Positions 10,808-20,856 of a stretch of 39,218 nt of DNA are shown here, one piece after another. The notes beneath the pieces were generated by a model. The model was not told the DNA's origin. It did not search any database and saw only the letters and a program-made list of their open reading frames with translations. Source of the DNA: Dentipellis sp. KUC8613 (Eukaryota; Basidiomycota; Agaricomycetes; Russulales; Hericiaceae). The stretch covers positions 1 to 39,218 of the forward strand of contig NSJX01000108.1 in assembly GCA_002286715.1 (NCBI GenBank), written 5' to 3'. Made by a program: the position numbers and the translations under genes. Numbering within the stretch: position 1 is the stretch's first letter; every line of letters begins with the position of its first letter.

Positions 10808-10897
10808 AAAAAAAAATTCAAGTCGGACTCGAACCGACTACATCTGTAGCAACTATCATTGACACTAGCAAAATTGCTAACTCGGCCACGGTGCTAC
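10808..10897 (-). other. tRNA-like Pol III unit 1
   Basis: On the reverse strand there is an A-box-like TGGCCGAGTTAG, a hairpin around GCAATTTTGC, and a canonical B box GGTTCGAGTCC with a perfect 5-bp T stem (GTCGG/CCGAC), then a run of nine T. The 5' GTAGCAC has no matching 3' acceptor strand, so this is not a working tRNA. It fits a tRNA-derived SINE head or a tRNA pseudogene that keeps an internal Pol III promoter. Confidence 0.65.
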
Positions 10898-10949
10898 GTG
10901 TTCGTGAAGCAACAAAGTATTCATAGCCTATTGTGGCCAAAGGAAGTTT

Positions 10950-11028
10950 AGAAAAAGAGACCACGCTGGAATCGAACTAAGGACGTGCGCATCACCACCT
11001 CGCCGTCTGCCACTGCACCACAGGTCCG
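10950..11028 (-). other. tRNA-like Pol III unit 2
   Basis: The reverse strand shows an A-box-like TGTGGTGCAGTGG and a B-box-like AGTTCGATTCC, followed by CTCTTTTTC. A partial acceptor match (GACC near the start, GGTC near the end) remains, but the T stem pairs poorly. It lies about 55 bp downstream of unit 1 in the plus-strand order. Confidence 0.55.
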
Positions 11029-11230
11029 ATATGCAAACATCGCCTGTAGACAATCATATGGCACAAAATGTGCCTGAGAGTACATAATATCGGTGACTGT
11101 TATCCGAGTGATGAACTTCACTTCTGTCAGCGCACTCCACGCAGCAGAACATAGCGGGAGGTAGGAGGTCTTGAATCAATGTCTTATTACACTGTAACGG
11201 AGTGACCCGACAAGAGCCTTGGAGTGCCGC

Positions 11231-11321
11231 AAAAAATACACTCGCGCGCGAGACTCGAACCAACTTCGTCTGCGCGAACCGTTCGTGACATTGGCAAAAT
11301 TACCAACTCAGCTACAATACG
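11231..11321 (-). other. tRNA-like Pol III unit 3 (counterpart of unit 1)
   Basis: The reverse strand has TAGCTGAGTTGG as A box, GGTAATTTTGCC as a hairpin equivalent to that in unit 1, GGTTCGAGTCT as B box, and six T as terminator. The T stem is weaker than in unit 1. Confidence 0.6.
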
Positions 11322-11376
11322 GTATGATATATGTGTCTCAGGTTATACCTAACGTGTTGGCAGTCAAGGAAGTTAG

Positions 11377-11455
11377 AAAAAACAAGCCCTCGTGGAATCG
11401 AACCAAAGAGGTCCGAAGAACCTGCTTGGACTGTAGCTATACCCACTGGCCCATG
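11377..11455 (-). other. tRNA-like Pol III unit 4 (counterpart of unit 2)
   Basis: The reverse strand has an A-box-like GGGCCAGTGGGTATAG and a strong B box GGTTCGATTCC, ending in GTTTTTTC. It relates to unit 2 as unit 3 relates to unit 1. Confidence 0.6.
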
Positions 11456-11695
11456 GAATCATTGCTCCCTTAAGTCGTATGTATCTCATGTATCGGCATC
11501 TGACTCCGGCGTGCTGCGCGACAGCGTCATGGTGCGCTCTTAGGGCTCGAAGTCGACGCCGATTTCCACCGTTCACGGGCGCGAGTCGTGAAAAGTTCAT
11601 GCGCGCCGAGTCCAAATTCTGTCAGCAGCAATACGTAAAATTTAACGCGAACGTGACGCGTCGCACTCACATGACGCTCCACATTGATTATATAA

Positions 11696-12290
11696 GGTCA
11701 CGGTGTACGGTTCTCTATACGAAGTACACCAGACGTTCTAGAGGGGGATCCATGCGCGCGAACTGACCGATTTTTTTGACTCCGATTTTGAGCTCCGTCT
11801 CGGCAACATCCGCCTGCGCCACCCGATATCTCATCCTACCACTCTCCTCGGATACAGAGCGCAAGGATCCCCCCTCTAGAACGGCTGGGAACGAGACTAG
11901 TCCTCATACTGCCATGACCAGGACGCGTACTGGCCCTGGGCGCGATGTCGATGGATCATGATTGCGTCAGTTCGCGCGTTCTGTCGATGTGCAGCTAACT
12001 AGTACTCGGATGAAGAGGATCCGGATCCGCAGGTTATTTAATTTTTCGGGCACAACGTTCATCTTGTGAGCAAGACGGCCGAGGGAGGGGGGGTACGCAA
12101 CTGAGATGCGGGCGCGGGAGCGGGTGGCATGGCTGGATAGGAACGTTAACGATGATCGCGATCGGTGGTGGGGAGCGGCTAGTGATCATGACTTGCCCGA
12201 ATCGGAGAAGCTGAAGAGATTGCGCGCGTATGGTCGGCCGAGGGTGTGGTGTAGCACCCTGGCAATGCTGCATCTCAACGAGCCGGTAAG
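11696..12290 (+). pseudogene. Gene-like remnant, copy 2 of the inverted pair
   Basis: The forward strand here matches copy 1 (10636 downwards on the other strand) over about 150 bp: VRFSIRSTPDVLEGDP in one frame, then ELTDFFDSDFELR in a shifted frame. The copy therefore carries a frameshift and, in the second frame, in-frame stops at about 11738 and 11876. A TATATAAG lies immediately before it at about 11690. Farther on, an open stretch (from about 12106) reads RERVAWLDRNVNDDRDRWWG and ends at a consensus donor (GTAAGTAC) near 12288. It looks like a decaying gene whose 3' part is still open. I cannot name the family. Confidence 0.4.
11729..11888. repeat. Palindrome of copy 2, 23/24-nt arms
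   Basis: The left arm (11729-11751) begins CCAGACGTTCTAGAG. The right arm (11865-11888) is its reverse complement apart from one mismatch and one extra base. The outer 10 nt match the copy-1 palindrome, while the inner part is different but still self-complementary. Confidence 0.8.
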
Positions 12291-12515
12291 TACGCCTTTG
12301 CTGAAATTTCGAAGATTCAGTAAAGCTCGATTCTTGGCCATTTTGTTTTCGCTTTTTCAAGTCTGAGACTTTGATGTGATTTTACAAAGAGTGATGATAC
12401 GGTGTATTTTGACAACATACATGGTCTGTTAGTACACTCTGCAGTACAAGCCTTCCATTCTTCCATCCATCCGCACATCTTCTCCCGCCCGACCCCGCCA
12501 CCCGCCACCCGACAC

Positions 12516-14030
12516 TCAATGCCAATGCCGCACCTGCAGCCCCGCAATATACTCTACATCATACTCCTCGCCCTTGATGAGCTCCGCGGTGCCATAGCTC
12601 CGGACACGCGCAGACTCCCACTCGTCCGTCGTCGGGATGCGCTCCTCGAAGATGCGGCGGCCCTCCTGCTGCACCTTCTTGGACGGGAGCAGGTCGAGCG
12701 GGACGCCGCTGAGGAAGTGCGCGAAGTGGAAGACCCCGAGGCGCCGGTATTTGCGTTGGTCGGCGGGCGGGAGGACGACTGCGCGGACGGGCGCAACGGT
12801 CAGGACACTGGCACAGAACTATTCGAGGGGGAGGAAGACGTACCACGGTGAATTGTGCCCTTCAAAATCCCGCCAGACATGAACGAGAGCTGGTCGCCGA
12901 TGTTGATGACCAGCGCGTTGTCTTGGTGCTGCACGAATGACACGTTGAGCCGTCTGTATAGTTAATTGGAAGGAGTTCGAGGAGTACTGACCCGCACGTA
13001 GCGCCATTTGCCGTCGGGCATGAGGATCTGCAGCGCGGTTACAGGCTGCGAGATGAGCGTGCTGATGGAGTTGAAGTCGGTGTGGCCGTTGAGCATGACG
13101 TTGTTCGTCCTCGCCGCCTCCTCGGACGTCAGCGGGTCGTAGAGCATGTAGCGAAACAGCTGCGCGTGCGCGTCAAGGTCAGCATGGGAGATCCGTGACG
13201 CTAGCGCGAAGCACGCACGTCGTGGCCGGTGTTGCCTTTCGGGTCTTCGTGCAGACTCCAGAGGTAGCCTTCCTCGAGGCCGAGGACGGCGTCGATCAAG
13301 GAGAGTACGCGGCGGAGAACCTTCTGGCGCGCATCCTTGGACCAAAATTATAAACACATTAGTGCACAGAAGACACGCACAACTTACAGCAATGAAGGCT
13401 TTGGTCTCCTCTACATACGGCTGGATCGGCTTCGGGTGCCGTTCAACGGGGTCGATTCTACACGTAATTTAATTCAGAATGACAGCCAAAAATAAAATAA
13501 GCCAGATGCACTCACTGTCCCAAATAATAGTTGTAGTGCTCAATCCTGTCCCGAACGCCATCATTGATCTCCCAGTAATTTTGAAGCTGGGAGGTAGATG
13601 AGTACGAGTCACGTCGAGTGGAAGAGGCAGAGCGGACCTTGTAGCCGATGAAGGAGCCCTCTTCGGCAATTGGCGCGCGGTGCGCCTCTTTCTCCTCCCG
13701 CGACACACCATCAAAGGTCAGTTGGCCAATGGAGAACTGACGATTCAACTAACACACAACGAAAAGGCTTTAATCCAACAGATGTTTGAACGCGACGGAA
13801 CCAAAACGTACTTTCTCGGGATCGAGCCCGTGCCCGACGACGTAGAAGAAGCCGTCGCGCTGCAAGGCGCGCGAGACAGTGTCGACCAGCTCTTCGCGCG
13901 CAGTGTCGTAGAGCGAGAGGTCAACGGTGAGAATGTCTGCCCAGTCAAGGTCGGTCTGTGTTGTGGTGGGCGGGGGTGTCCATCTGGGGAGGGGGGCAAG
14001 GGTTGCGTCGGTGGCGGCAGCGTCGGACAT
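12516..14030 (-). CDS. 2-oxoglutarate/Fe(II)-dependent dioxygenase (isopenicillin N synthase-like)
   Basis: Eight exons (14030-13812, 13736-13638, 13586-13516, 13457-13388, 13335-13219, 13159-12992, 12928-12844, 12778-12516) give 363 residues, the usual length for the family. Introns are 51-75 nt. The N-terminal domain contains ELVDTVSRALQRDGFFYVVG (non-haem dioxygenase N-terminus). The iron ligands are His218 and Asp220 (NGHTDFNS) and His275 (GTIHRV). Arg285, ten residues after the last His, is placed to bind 2-oxoglutarate. The following PPADQRKYRRLGVFHF is typical of fungal members. All catalytic residues are present, so an active oxidase or hydroxylase is likely, but the substrate is unknown. 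It is divergent from the urea transporter gene. Confidence 0.87.
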
Positions 14031-14545
14031 GGTGCGTATACGGCTTATTTCGAATTGATACAGTTGAGGAGGGGTAAGTACTTATGGAGTCGTATGTAGT
14101 AGCGGTCCGATGAGGCGGCCGAAGATGGTTGTTCTATCACAGCGCAGAGTGACTCCATCGACGACGGTCGTTGCGCCAAAGCACGCCATCTGGTCACTCT
14201 CCCCGCATTTCTGTGATATCTTCGCCATTCGTCATTCTCGGTGATTTACACAGGTCGGTGCTTTTTTCTGCCCAGCCCTGTCGATCTCCACTAACCGTTC
14301 CTTATCTACGGTATCTCCACCGTCGTAGGCCGTTCTCCTCGAGATCCAGCAGCCCAGTGCACGATCGCCAGTCCCCGTATACATTCAAGCGGGCCCTCTG
14401 TTCCTTAAGCGCCATCACAAGAAGCAATGGCAACATCTCTCCACCGGGAGTCCGCACTTCTTCTTTCGCTGATAATGGGCCAGAATCCGAGAGCTGCACC
14501 GTCGAACTCCATCCCTCGGCTTCCCGTTCTCACTGCATCGACACC
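14031..14545. promoter_or_regulatory. Shared divergent promoter with GATA-type motifs
   Basis: These 515 bp separate the start codons of the dioxygenase and the urea transporter. Three sites fit the fungal GATA-factor consensus HGATAR: CTATCA at 14134-14139 (reverse), TTATCT at 14302-14307 (reverse) and TGATAA at 14470-14475. Fungal urea permease genes are classically under nitrogen repression through GATA factors, so the motifs are suggestive. Three 6-mers in 515 bp are not statistically strong. Confidence 0.35.
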
Positions 14546-17011
14546 ATGGTTGCAGTTGTCTCGCCTCTCCCCCAGGGCGTCGGGTATGCCGTCGTGCTTG
14601 GCCTCGGTGTCCTGTTCGCCGTCATGATGAACGGCATCACCTGGCTGCAGACGAGATACTCGCAGTACTCCCCGAACTCGGCAAACGAGTTTACGGCAGC
14701 CAGCCGCTCACTCAAGACTGGCATCGTCATTGCTGGTATTCTCAGTTCATGTACGTCACCGTCCTATCTTTATGAGCTCGTGCCTGATTGGGTGTTCTTG
14801 CTACGCAGGGACATGGAGTTTGACTTTGCTTCAGAGTGCGACTCAGTCGTACAACATGGGCATCTCGGGCGGCTATTGGTACGCCGTCGGCGGCATGGTG
14901 CAAGTCGCCATCTTCAGTGTCATCGCGTCCAAGGTCAAAATGAACGCGAACCGCGCGACGACGTTCCCTGAGGTCGCCTACATTCGCTTTGGCACGGCCG
15001 GACATCTTGCGTTCCTTTGGTGCGGCTTCGTCTGCAACGCGATCGTCAGCGCGTGTATCTTGCTCGGTGGAAGTGCGGTGGTGTCTGCGTTGACGGGAAT
15101 GAACCCGTACGCGGCGCTGTTCCTCATCCCGCTGGGTGTCTCCATCTACGTTGCTACTGGGTCCGTGATCTCTTTACGCTTCATCGTACTTACTTTCTAA
15201 TCATCAAAACATAAACAGTGGTCTGCGTGCTACGTTCATCAGCGACGCGACGCACACATTCTTCCTCCTTGGCATCCTTCTCTGCTTCAGCTTTGTGTGC
15301 GTATTACATCTTCTGCAGTTTCTTGACAGCAACTCATTGTGTCTTCCAGCACGTACGCGAGCTCCTCCATCATCGGTAGCCCTGCGAAAATGTGGGAGCT
15401 CCTTACCGACCTCGCCAAGACCACACCTGTCGAAGGCAACTACCACGGCTCCTACCTCACCTTCCGCTCGCGCCCGGGCGCCATCTTCGCCGTGCAGTCC
15501 ATCATCACCGGCTTCGGACTCGTGAACTGCGATCAAGGTACACCTCTCGCACCTAACAACGTTCTTCCATGCTAATACTTCAATCTTAGGCTACTGGTCC
15601 CGCGCCATCGCTTCCAACCCTAAGACGACGGCGAAGGCATACTTCTACGGCGGCTTCGCGTGGTTCTCAATCCCCTTCGCTTGCGGAACCGCTCTCGGCC
15701 TGGGCGCCCGCGCGCTCTCCTCCCGGCCCGACTTCCCTGCTCTCACTTCTCAGGATGTCGGTGCTGGCCTTGCAGGTGTCGCCACCGCTAGCTACTTGCT
15801 CGGCACTGCGGGCTCTGTGCTCATGCTGATCCTCGTCTTCCTGAGTGTGACTTCCGTATGTGCCAATTTTCTAGACTAAGTACGCGGGGATATTTGCTGA
15901 TTGGGCATGCAGTCGCTGAGCGCAGAGATGATCGCCGTGTCGACGCTGCTGTCGTACGATGTGTACAGGCAGTACTTCAAGCCGAACGCGACGAGCCACG
16001 AGATTGTCAAGGTCTCGCGGTACGCTATCTTCTTTTGGGCCGTCTTCTCGGGCGGCCTGGCAGCCATCTTCCAAGCCGTCGGCATCGTGAGTCGCTCTAT
16101 TAGCCGTTCTGGCACCGCCGTCAGATCTAACACTTGCCCGCGACGACAGGGTCTCGGCTGGCTCTTCTACTTCCTCGGCGTCGCGACCGCGTCCGGCGTG
16201 TTCCCCATCGCGCTGACCTTCCTGTGGAAAGACCTCAGCAAGGCCGGCGCCATCGCAGGCTCGATCGGCGGCATGGCTATCGCGCTCGTCGTCTGGCTCG
16301 CGACGGCCAAGGGGCTCGGCGGCGAGATCACCGTCGACACGCTCTCGCTGCAGTGGGTCTCCTTCGCGGGCAACGCCGCGGCGATCTGCTCCGGCGGCAT
16401 CCTCTCCATCGGGCTCTCCCTCTGGCGCCCCGCGAACTTCGACTGGGAGAAGACGCGCAACATGGCCGTCGTCGGCGAGGAGACCGCCGCGCGCCTCGCG
16501 GCGGACGACGCGTCCGTGGCCGAGACGAAGACGACGGAGAGCAAGGATGGAAGCGACGTGAAGGTGGACGAGGAGAAGGAGCGCTCTGAGTCGGTCGTGG
16601 GCGATGTGGAGTCGGCCGTCGTGAACAGCGATGGGCTGGACTATGCCATTCTGAACAGGCGCCACAAGATATATGGAGGCAGCTTCTTGCTTGTTGCGCT
16701 CATTATCACGTTTGTGAGTAACGTTCAGCAGTTGTGGGTGTTTGTGGATTCTGACGGTTGGTGCAGGTCATCCCCGTGCCGCTCGGCGCGACCCCCTACA
16801 TCTTCTCAAAACACTTCCTCACGGGCGTCGTCGTGGTCATGTTCGTAAGTACCGTTTCCTCCTTTCTTCGCCAACTGTATCGGCCAACTCACCGCTTACG
16901 ATTCGCTAGCTGTGGCTCTTCTTCGCCGCCTTCCTCGTCATCGTCCTCCCCGTCTGGGAGTCCCGAGGCGCGCTATGGCGCATCGCGCGCCAGATCGTGG
17001 GCCGCAAGTAA
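14546..17011 (+). CDS. DUR3: Urea active transporter, sodium:solute symporter family (DUR3-like)
   Basis: Nine exons (14546-14750, 14809-15160, 15219-15296, 15350-15537, 15590-15855, 15913-16086, 16150-16713, 16767-16844, 16910-17011) give 668 residues. The start MVAVVSPLPQGVGYAVVLGL fits the first membrane segment. The same frame is open upstream but compositionally unlike a transporter. Features typical of fungal DUR3 proteins include the polar ANEFTAASRSLKTG before the second helix, TWSLTLLQSATQSYNMGISG, SGGYWYAVGGMVQ and SAEMIAVSTLLSYDVYRQYF. About 14-15 hydrophobic helices can be counted. A long charged loop (residues near 510-570) is probably cytoplasmic. DUR3 proteins import urea, and in yeast also polyamines, at the plasma membrane. 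Its divergent partner and GATA motifs suggest nitrogen control. Confidence 0.88.
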
Positions 17012-17627
17012 AAGACCCATAGCCAGCCGGGAACTGCAGACCGGGAGCTGCGAGCTGTGGATTGTGGAATGGGGAATGTGGATCTTGGAATTTGGATTTT
17101 CGCGACAAACTCGATCACGCTGGTACGTATACGGTACGAATAGATGTATCCACTCTATAGGCTATAGCGCTGCTAGACACGACTCTAGAACTTTCACTGC
17201 AAACGATACGATAGACATGATACCTGTAGACTAGAAAATGACACGCGTGCCCGTTCGAGTGACGGGGATCGCATTCTTTCTCATTATCATCTCAACTCTC
17301 TACAATGCATTCTAAATAATCCCATCCGGAGAACTTGAAGGAGAGAGTCCTGCCTGTCAGTCGCGGCTGTGGCTGAGAGGATAGCCGTGAACGATGTGCG
17401 AGCTACAGTGTCAATTGTAGAGTCAATGCCACACGACCGGGATTCGCCATGACTGTTCTGTTGTCATGAAAACGTCATGGTTTTCAACGTGCTTAAGTAC
17501 TTAGAATTCCGGACACGACAGCACCACAAATATAACTCAGTCTCGTGCTGTTCAAAGCATACCGCCATCCTGCCGAATTCCTACAACATCCACACATTGC
17601 CAACCTCACCCAAAGATGTATGTACAC
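17012..17627. other. Convergent intergenic region
   Basis: This lies between the 3' ends of the urea transporter and GRC3. A short stretch of G/T-rich imperfect repeats (GGAATGTGGATC-like) occurs around 17055-17100. Nothing else is supported. Confidence 0.4.
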
Positions 17628-20073
17628 CTACATCTGCCCCCTGCGCATCAAATTCCTCCTCACCCGCCTCCTCTCCGCACCAACGCCCTCCCCGCGGCCC
17701 CACCGCAAAAACGGCACCCTCTCGCCCGGCACACCCGCCACCTCCCCGCCCATCCCCACACTGCGAAAATCCAAAAAGCCCCACACGGGAAGCTCGAGCT
17801 CGCCCTTGACGAGCACGCGCGCGTCCGGCGGCGGCAGCGCGGGCGCCAGCACGTGCAGCTGCTCGCCCGACGCCGACGCGGCGCGCACGAGCGCGAGCGC
17901 GGCGCAGCGCGAGGCGAACGGGTCCGGGGGCGCGGCGGCTTGGGTGTATAGCGGCGCGGGCGAGTCGGGGTTTGAGTTTGGGTCGGCGGAGGTGCGCGCG
18001 ACGAACGCGACGAGCGCGCCGTTGAGCACGCGCGGGAGCTCGTGCGGGACGACGTCCTCCGCGCCGGGCCCGGCGAGCACGATCTGCGCGAGCGCGGCGC
18101 GCGTGTCGAGCTCGTAGGGGCGGTGCGCGATGAGCGGGAGGGAGGTGTTCCAGGTGAGTGTTGGTCTTTGGGGTGAGGGCGGGATGGAGTGCAGGTAGGA
18201 GAGGAGCGCGAGGGCGCGGTGGTCGGCTGCTGTCCAGCGCGCGAGGGAGGGGGAGGGGGTGATGGGGGTGATGGGGGTGATGGTGTGGACTGGGGTCTCG
18301 GTTTCGTTTTCGGGGGGTGCGGGTGCGGAGGGCCAGAAGGTTGAGGGTTCGGGCGCGTCGAGGGCGAATATGTGCGTTGGGTTGACGAGTGCGGTGAGCT
18401 TGGTGGCGAGGGATGCGCCCAGGCCTTTTGTCCAGCCCATGGTGTTGACGACGAGCGGGACTGCGTCGGTGATGCGCGTGTCGGAGGGCGGAGATGAGGA
18501 GGGGGGTAGAGATGTAGCATATTGAAGATCGAGAGTGTAGGTCTGGACGAGAGCCTCGATGGCGCGAAGGTAGTGCGATGGTGCACTGCGTGGAGACGAG
18601 GCCCCGATGTAGTGCGCTTCGTGCGGTTGGGTTAGGTGTGTGAATGGCGGGCCTGTCAAATATACGATTAGTATTCGCTCATTCACGAGTATGTGAGTCA
18701 GGAACACGCACCGAAAACGGGTTCTGAGACAAGGGTCAGCGCGACAAGCCCACCGGGGGTGAACTCGGACTGGCCGAGGTCGCACTCGAGGAACGCAACG
18801 CGACGGTACCTAGATTCAAGCGTGAATCAGGTAGCCTTCTAAGGGATTTTCGGGAACTTACCGAGAAAGAAGGGCATTGAGTAATGTACGAGCAAACGTA
18901 CTCTTGCCAGCATTTTTAGGCCCGCGGACAAGCGCAGTTGGCGGTGGGAGCACATGACCCTCTTCGACGTTCGACGGAAGCGGTGTCGCAATGGCTTCTG
19001 TCCAAGACGGAGGCATGCGAAACGGCTGGACATCCCGCATTTCTTGTGAGACCTGCTCGAGCCGTTAGATCAGGATACGTAGCGGCACAGAATATACGTA
19101 CAACATGCACGCCGGAGACAGGGAGTTCAGATATTGAAGGATCGTCCTTTCGTGGTGGACTGAACACACCATCGAAAGTGCCGACGATGCGGCCAAGGCC
19201 TTCGACGCCTGTCCGATGCTCTTGCAAGACAATCACTACGTCATCTGGACCTATCTGTGACTTCAAACAGGCAGGAATTCCGTTGACGGGGTTTGCAGCA
19301 GGTTCAGAAGGCAGTGCGCGCATAACAGGGATGGCAGATGAACGAGGTGCGAAGATAGGGTGGGATGTGGGTGATACTGTGAGGGTTGCACCGAACAGAG
19401 ACACGGTGCCCTGTAACACTGTGAGCGTGCACACCCCCAAAAGGGATAACCTGGTTCCATCTGGTGGCAACATGAGGAGGGCGCCGGGCTCAGCGGAGGA
19501 TAGTTGGAGGGACTGGATTTCCTCAGGGGAAAGGCTGAAGGTATTCTGGTCAAGCACCGGAATGAAACCAGGTCCGGCGGTTTCATCAGCAGGAGCTTCT
19601 TGAAGAGCAAACGGCTGTCTCTCTGCCTCGGCATCCTCTTCATCTGACGAATCCCGGAGAGGCCGACTGGGCGACCATGCGCGCTTGCGTGGTAAAGGGC
19701 CAGGAGCAAGGGTCGGCTCTGGGATGAGCATTGAAGCAGCGTCCAAGTCCTCCGGAGTCGACTCTCTTGACGAGGACATTACCTCGTCGTCATCTTCGTC
19801 GTCCAGCATGATTACATCCAGCTGCGCTTCTTGCCCCGCAAAGTACCGCTGCCTCTTATCCTCGGCACGCGGTTTGGCTTTGCTCCTACGCGGCTTTTTG
19901 CGCGTAGATTCGGGTGCTTTTTGTGCACTTGGTTTGCGTTTTGATGGGGGTTTGGTGCCCTTGGTCGGAAGGGATGTTTTAGGCGGGGTGGAGGGACCTG
20001 GCTCCGGTGTAGCGGGGTTAGGGGCGTTCGACTCCTTAAGACGCGCTCTTCGCGCAGCTACCGCACTGATCAT
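17628..20073 (-). CDS. GRC3: Polynucleotide 5'-hydroxyl kinase GRC3 (pre-rRNA processing)
   Basis: Four exons (20073-19102, 19052-18862, 18809-18712, 18652-17628) give 761 residues, with introns of 49-59 nt. The first about 150 residues are disordered and basic (nuclear localisation-like KKPRRSKAKPR), then acidic. A beta-rich N-terminal domain follows. The Walker A motif GPKNAGKST is at about residues 368-376. ECDLGQSEFTPGG follows after the third exon join, as in the Clp1/Grc3 P-loop family. The C-terminal domain contains PLVVNTMGWTKGLG, the conserved NT.GW.KG.G motif of this family. Grc3 works with the nuclease Las1 to phosphorylate the 5' end made in ITS2 cleavage during 60S maturation. 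Proline/threonine-rich insertions lengthen the C-terminal part. Clp1 is excluded by the N-terminal layout. Confidence 0.88.
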
Positions 20074-20856
20074 CTTGCACGGTCTACGATGTCTCTAGCG
20101 CTAGGCGGCTGAATCCTAGAATACTGGTGTTATACTGTCTTGAATAGTCAGAGTCTGAAAATATAATTCGACACTATAACTCACAGTGCAGTTCCGACTG
20201 CTTTACAAGTCTCCAGTCTTGTCTAACGATACAGTTGGGGTAATTCCAAATACTTCGACCGTTGTGTTTGAGTGGTAAGGACACTCGACGGCGAGGTCTC
20301 TTCCGTAGGTTGTGCTGCTTGTGAAAAGTCGTCGAGGCGCGTCGCACAAGTCGCGACGCGGCGCGATCGCGAATTCCGGAAATATCATTTAACAAAATTT
20401 AACAAAAATCATCCCATAATCCAAAAGTCATTCATGCATCTCTATTTCTCACATTAAGATGCCTCTTCACAATCAACGATGCTGCTCACCATGATGGAAT
20501 TAATCCTGAACGTATAGAATATCTTGGAGCCACTATGAGAACGATTCACCTGTAAAATGAATGAAAACTAAATGGGCTTATTTTATGTGATAAGCCACCA
20601 ACCCGACCTCGGTAAGTTATCACTAGTATAGTGTTCCTCATCCTTTCCCCCATCCTTCCCCTCCGACGGCAACAATCCTCATACTCGGATACCTAGTATC
20701 CAGTTACTCAAGCCAGACCAACGCCCTTCTCTACATGCACCCTTGAACGCGCCACAAAGTTACGCGCCCTCTCTGCCTACACACTCGTTGCACATACCGT
20801 CGTATCCTATCCACTGCTTTTGTACCCAATAATCTCTTCACTTCGACAAGCGCACC
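20074..20856. other. Divergent intergenic region GRC3 / SH3 protein
   Basis: AT-richer sequence holds both promoters. A pyrimidine-rich tract at 20640-20680 precedes the SH3 gene. There is no convincing tRNA or small gene. GTTTGAGTGGTAAGG near 20265 recalls an A box but has no B box downstream. Confidence 0.4.

Larger units (their letters stand above)
10638..11478. repeat. Diverged tandem duplication, period about 420 bp, with two tRNA-like units each
   Basis: Unit 1 begins near 10638 and unit 2 near 11058. Shared landmarks in the same order are AATGTGCCTGA (10646 and about 11067), GTGACTG followed by GTGATG, TGACC...CAAG.G.C before an A-run (10808 and 11231), a tRNA-like block with GACTCGAACC, an AAGGAAGTT.AGAAAAA spacer, and a second tRNA-like block with GGAATCGAAC. 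Overall identity is modest, so the duplication is old or fast-evolving. Confidence 0.75.
10591..11739. repeat. Inverted repeat of about 44 bp flanking the tRNA-like array
   Basis: Sequence at 10591-10634 is, in reverse complement, nearly identical to 11696-11739. Both read GGTCAC..GTACGGTTCTCTATACGAAGT and then CACCAGACGTTC, with only a few substitutions and one indel. About 1.06 kb lies between the arms and contains the tandem tRNA-like units. Similarity extends outward into the gene-like sequences on both sides. Confidence 0.85.

Noticed and set aside
10808..11455. Four functional tRNA genes
   Set aside because: A and B boxes are present, but acceptor stems do not pair and most T stems are broken, so they are called tRNA-like only.
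14171..14545. 125-codon N-terminal extension of the urea transporter
   Set aside because: The frame is open, but its Ser/Arg/Pro-rich composition is unlike DUR3 N-termini, and the first membrane helix follows the Met at 14546.
20258..20330. tRNA or small RNA gene near an A-box-like GTTTGAGTGGTAAGG
   Set aside because: No B box follows within the expected distance and no cloverleaf can be drawn.
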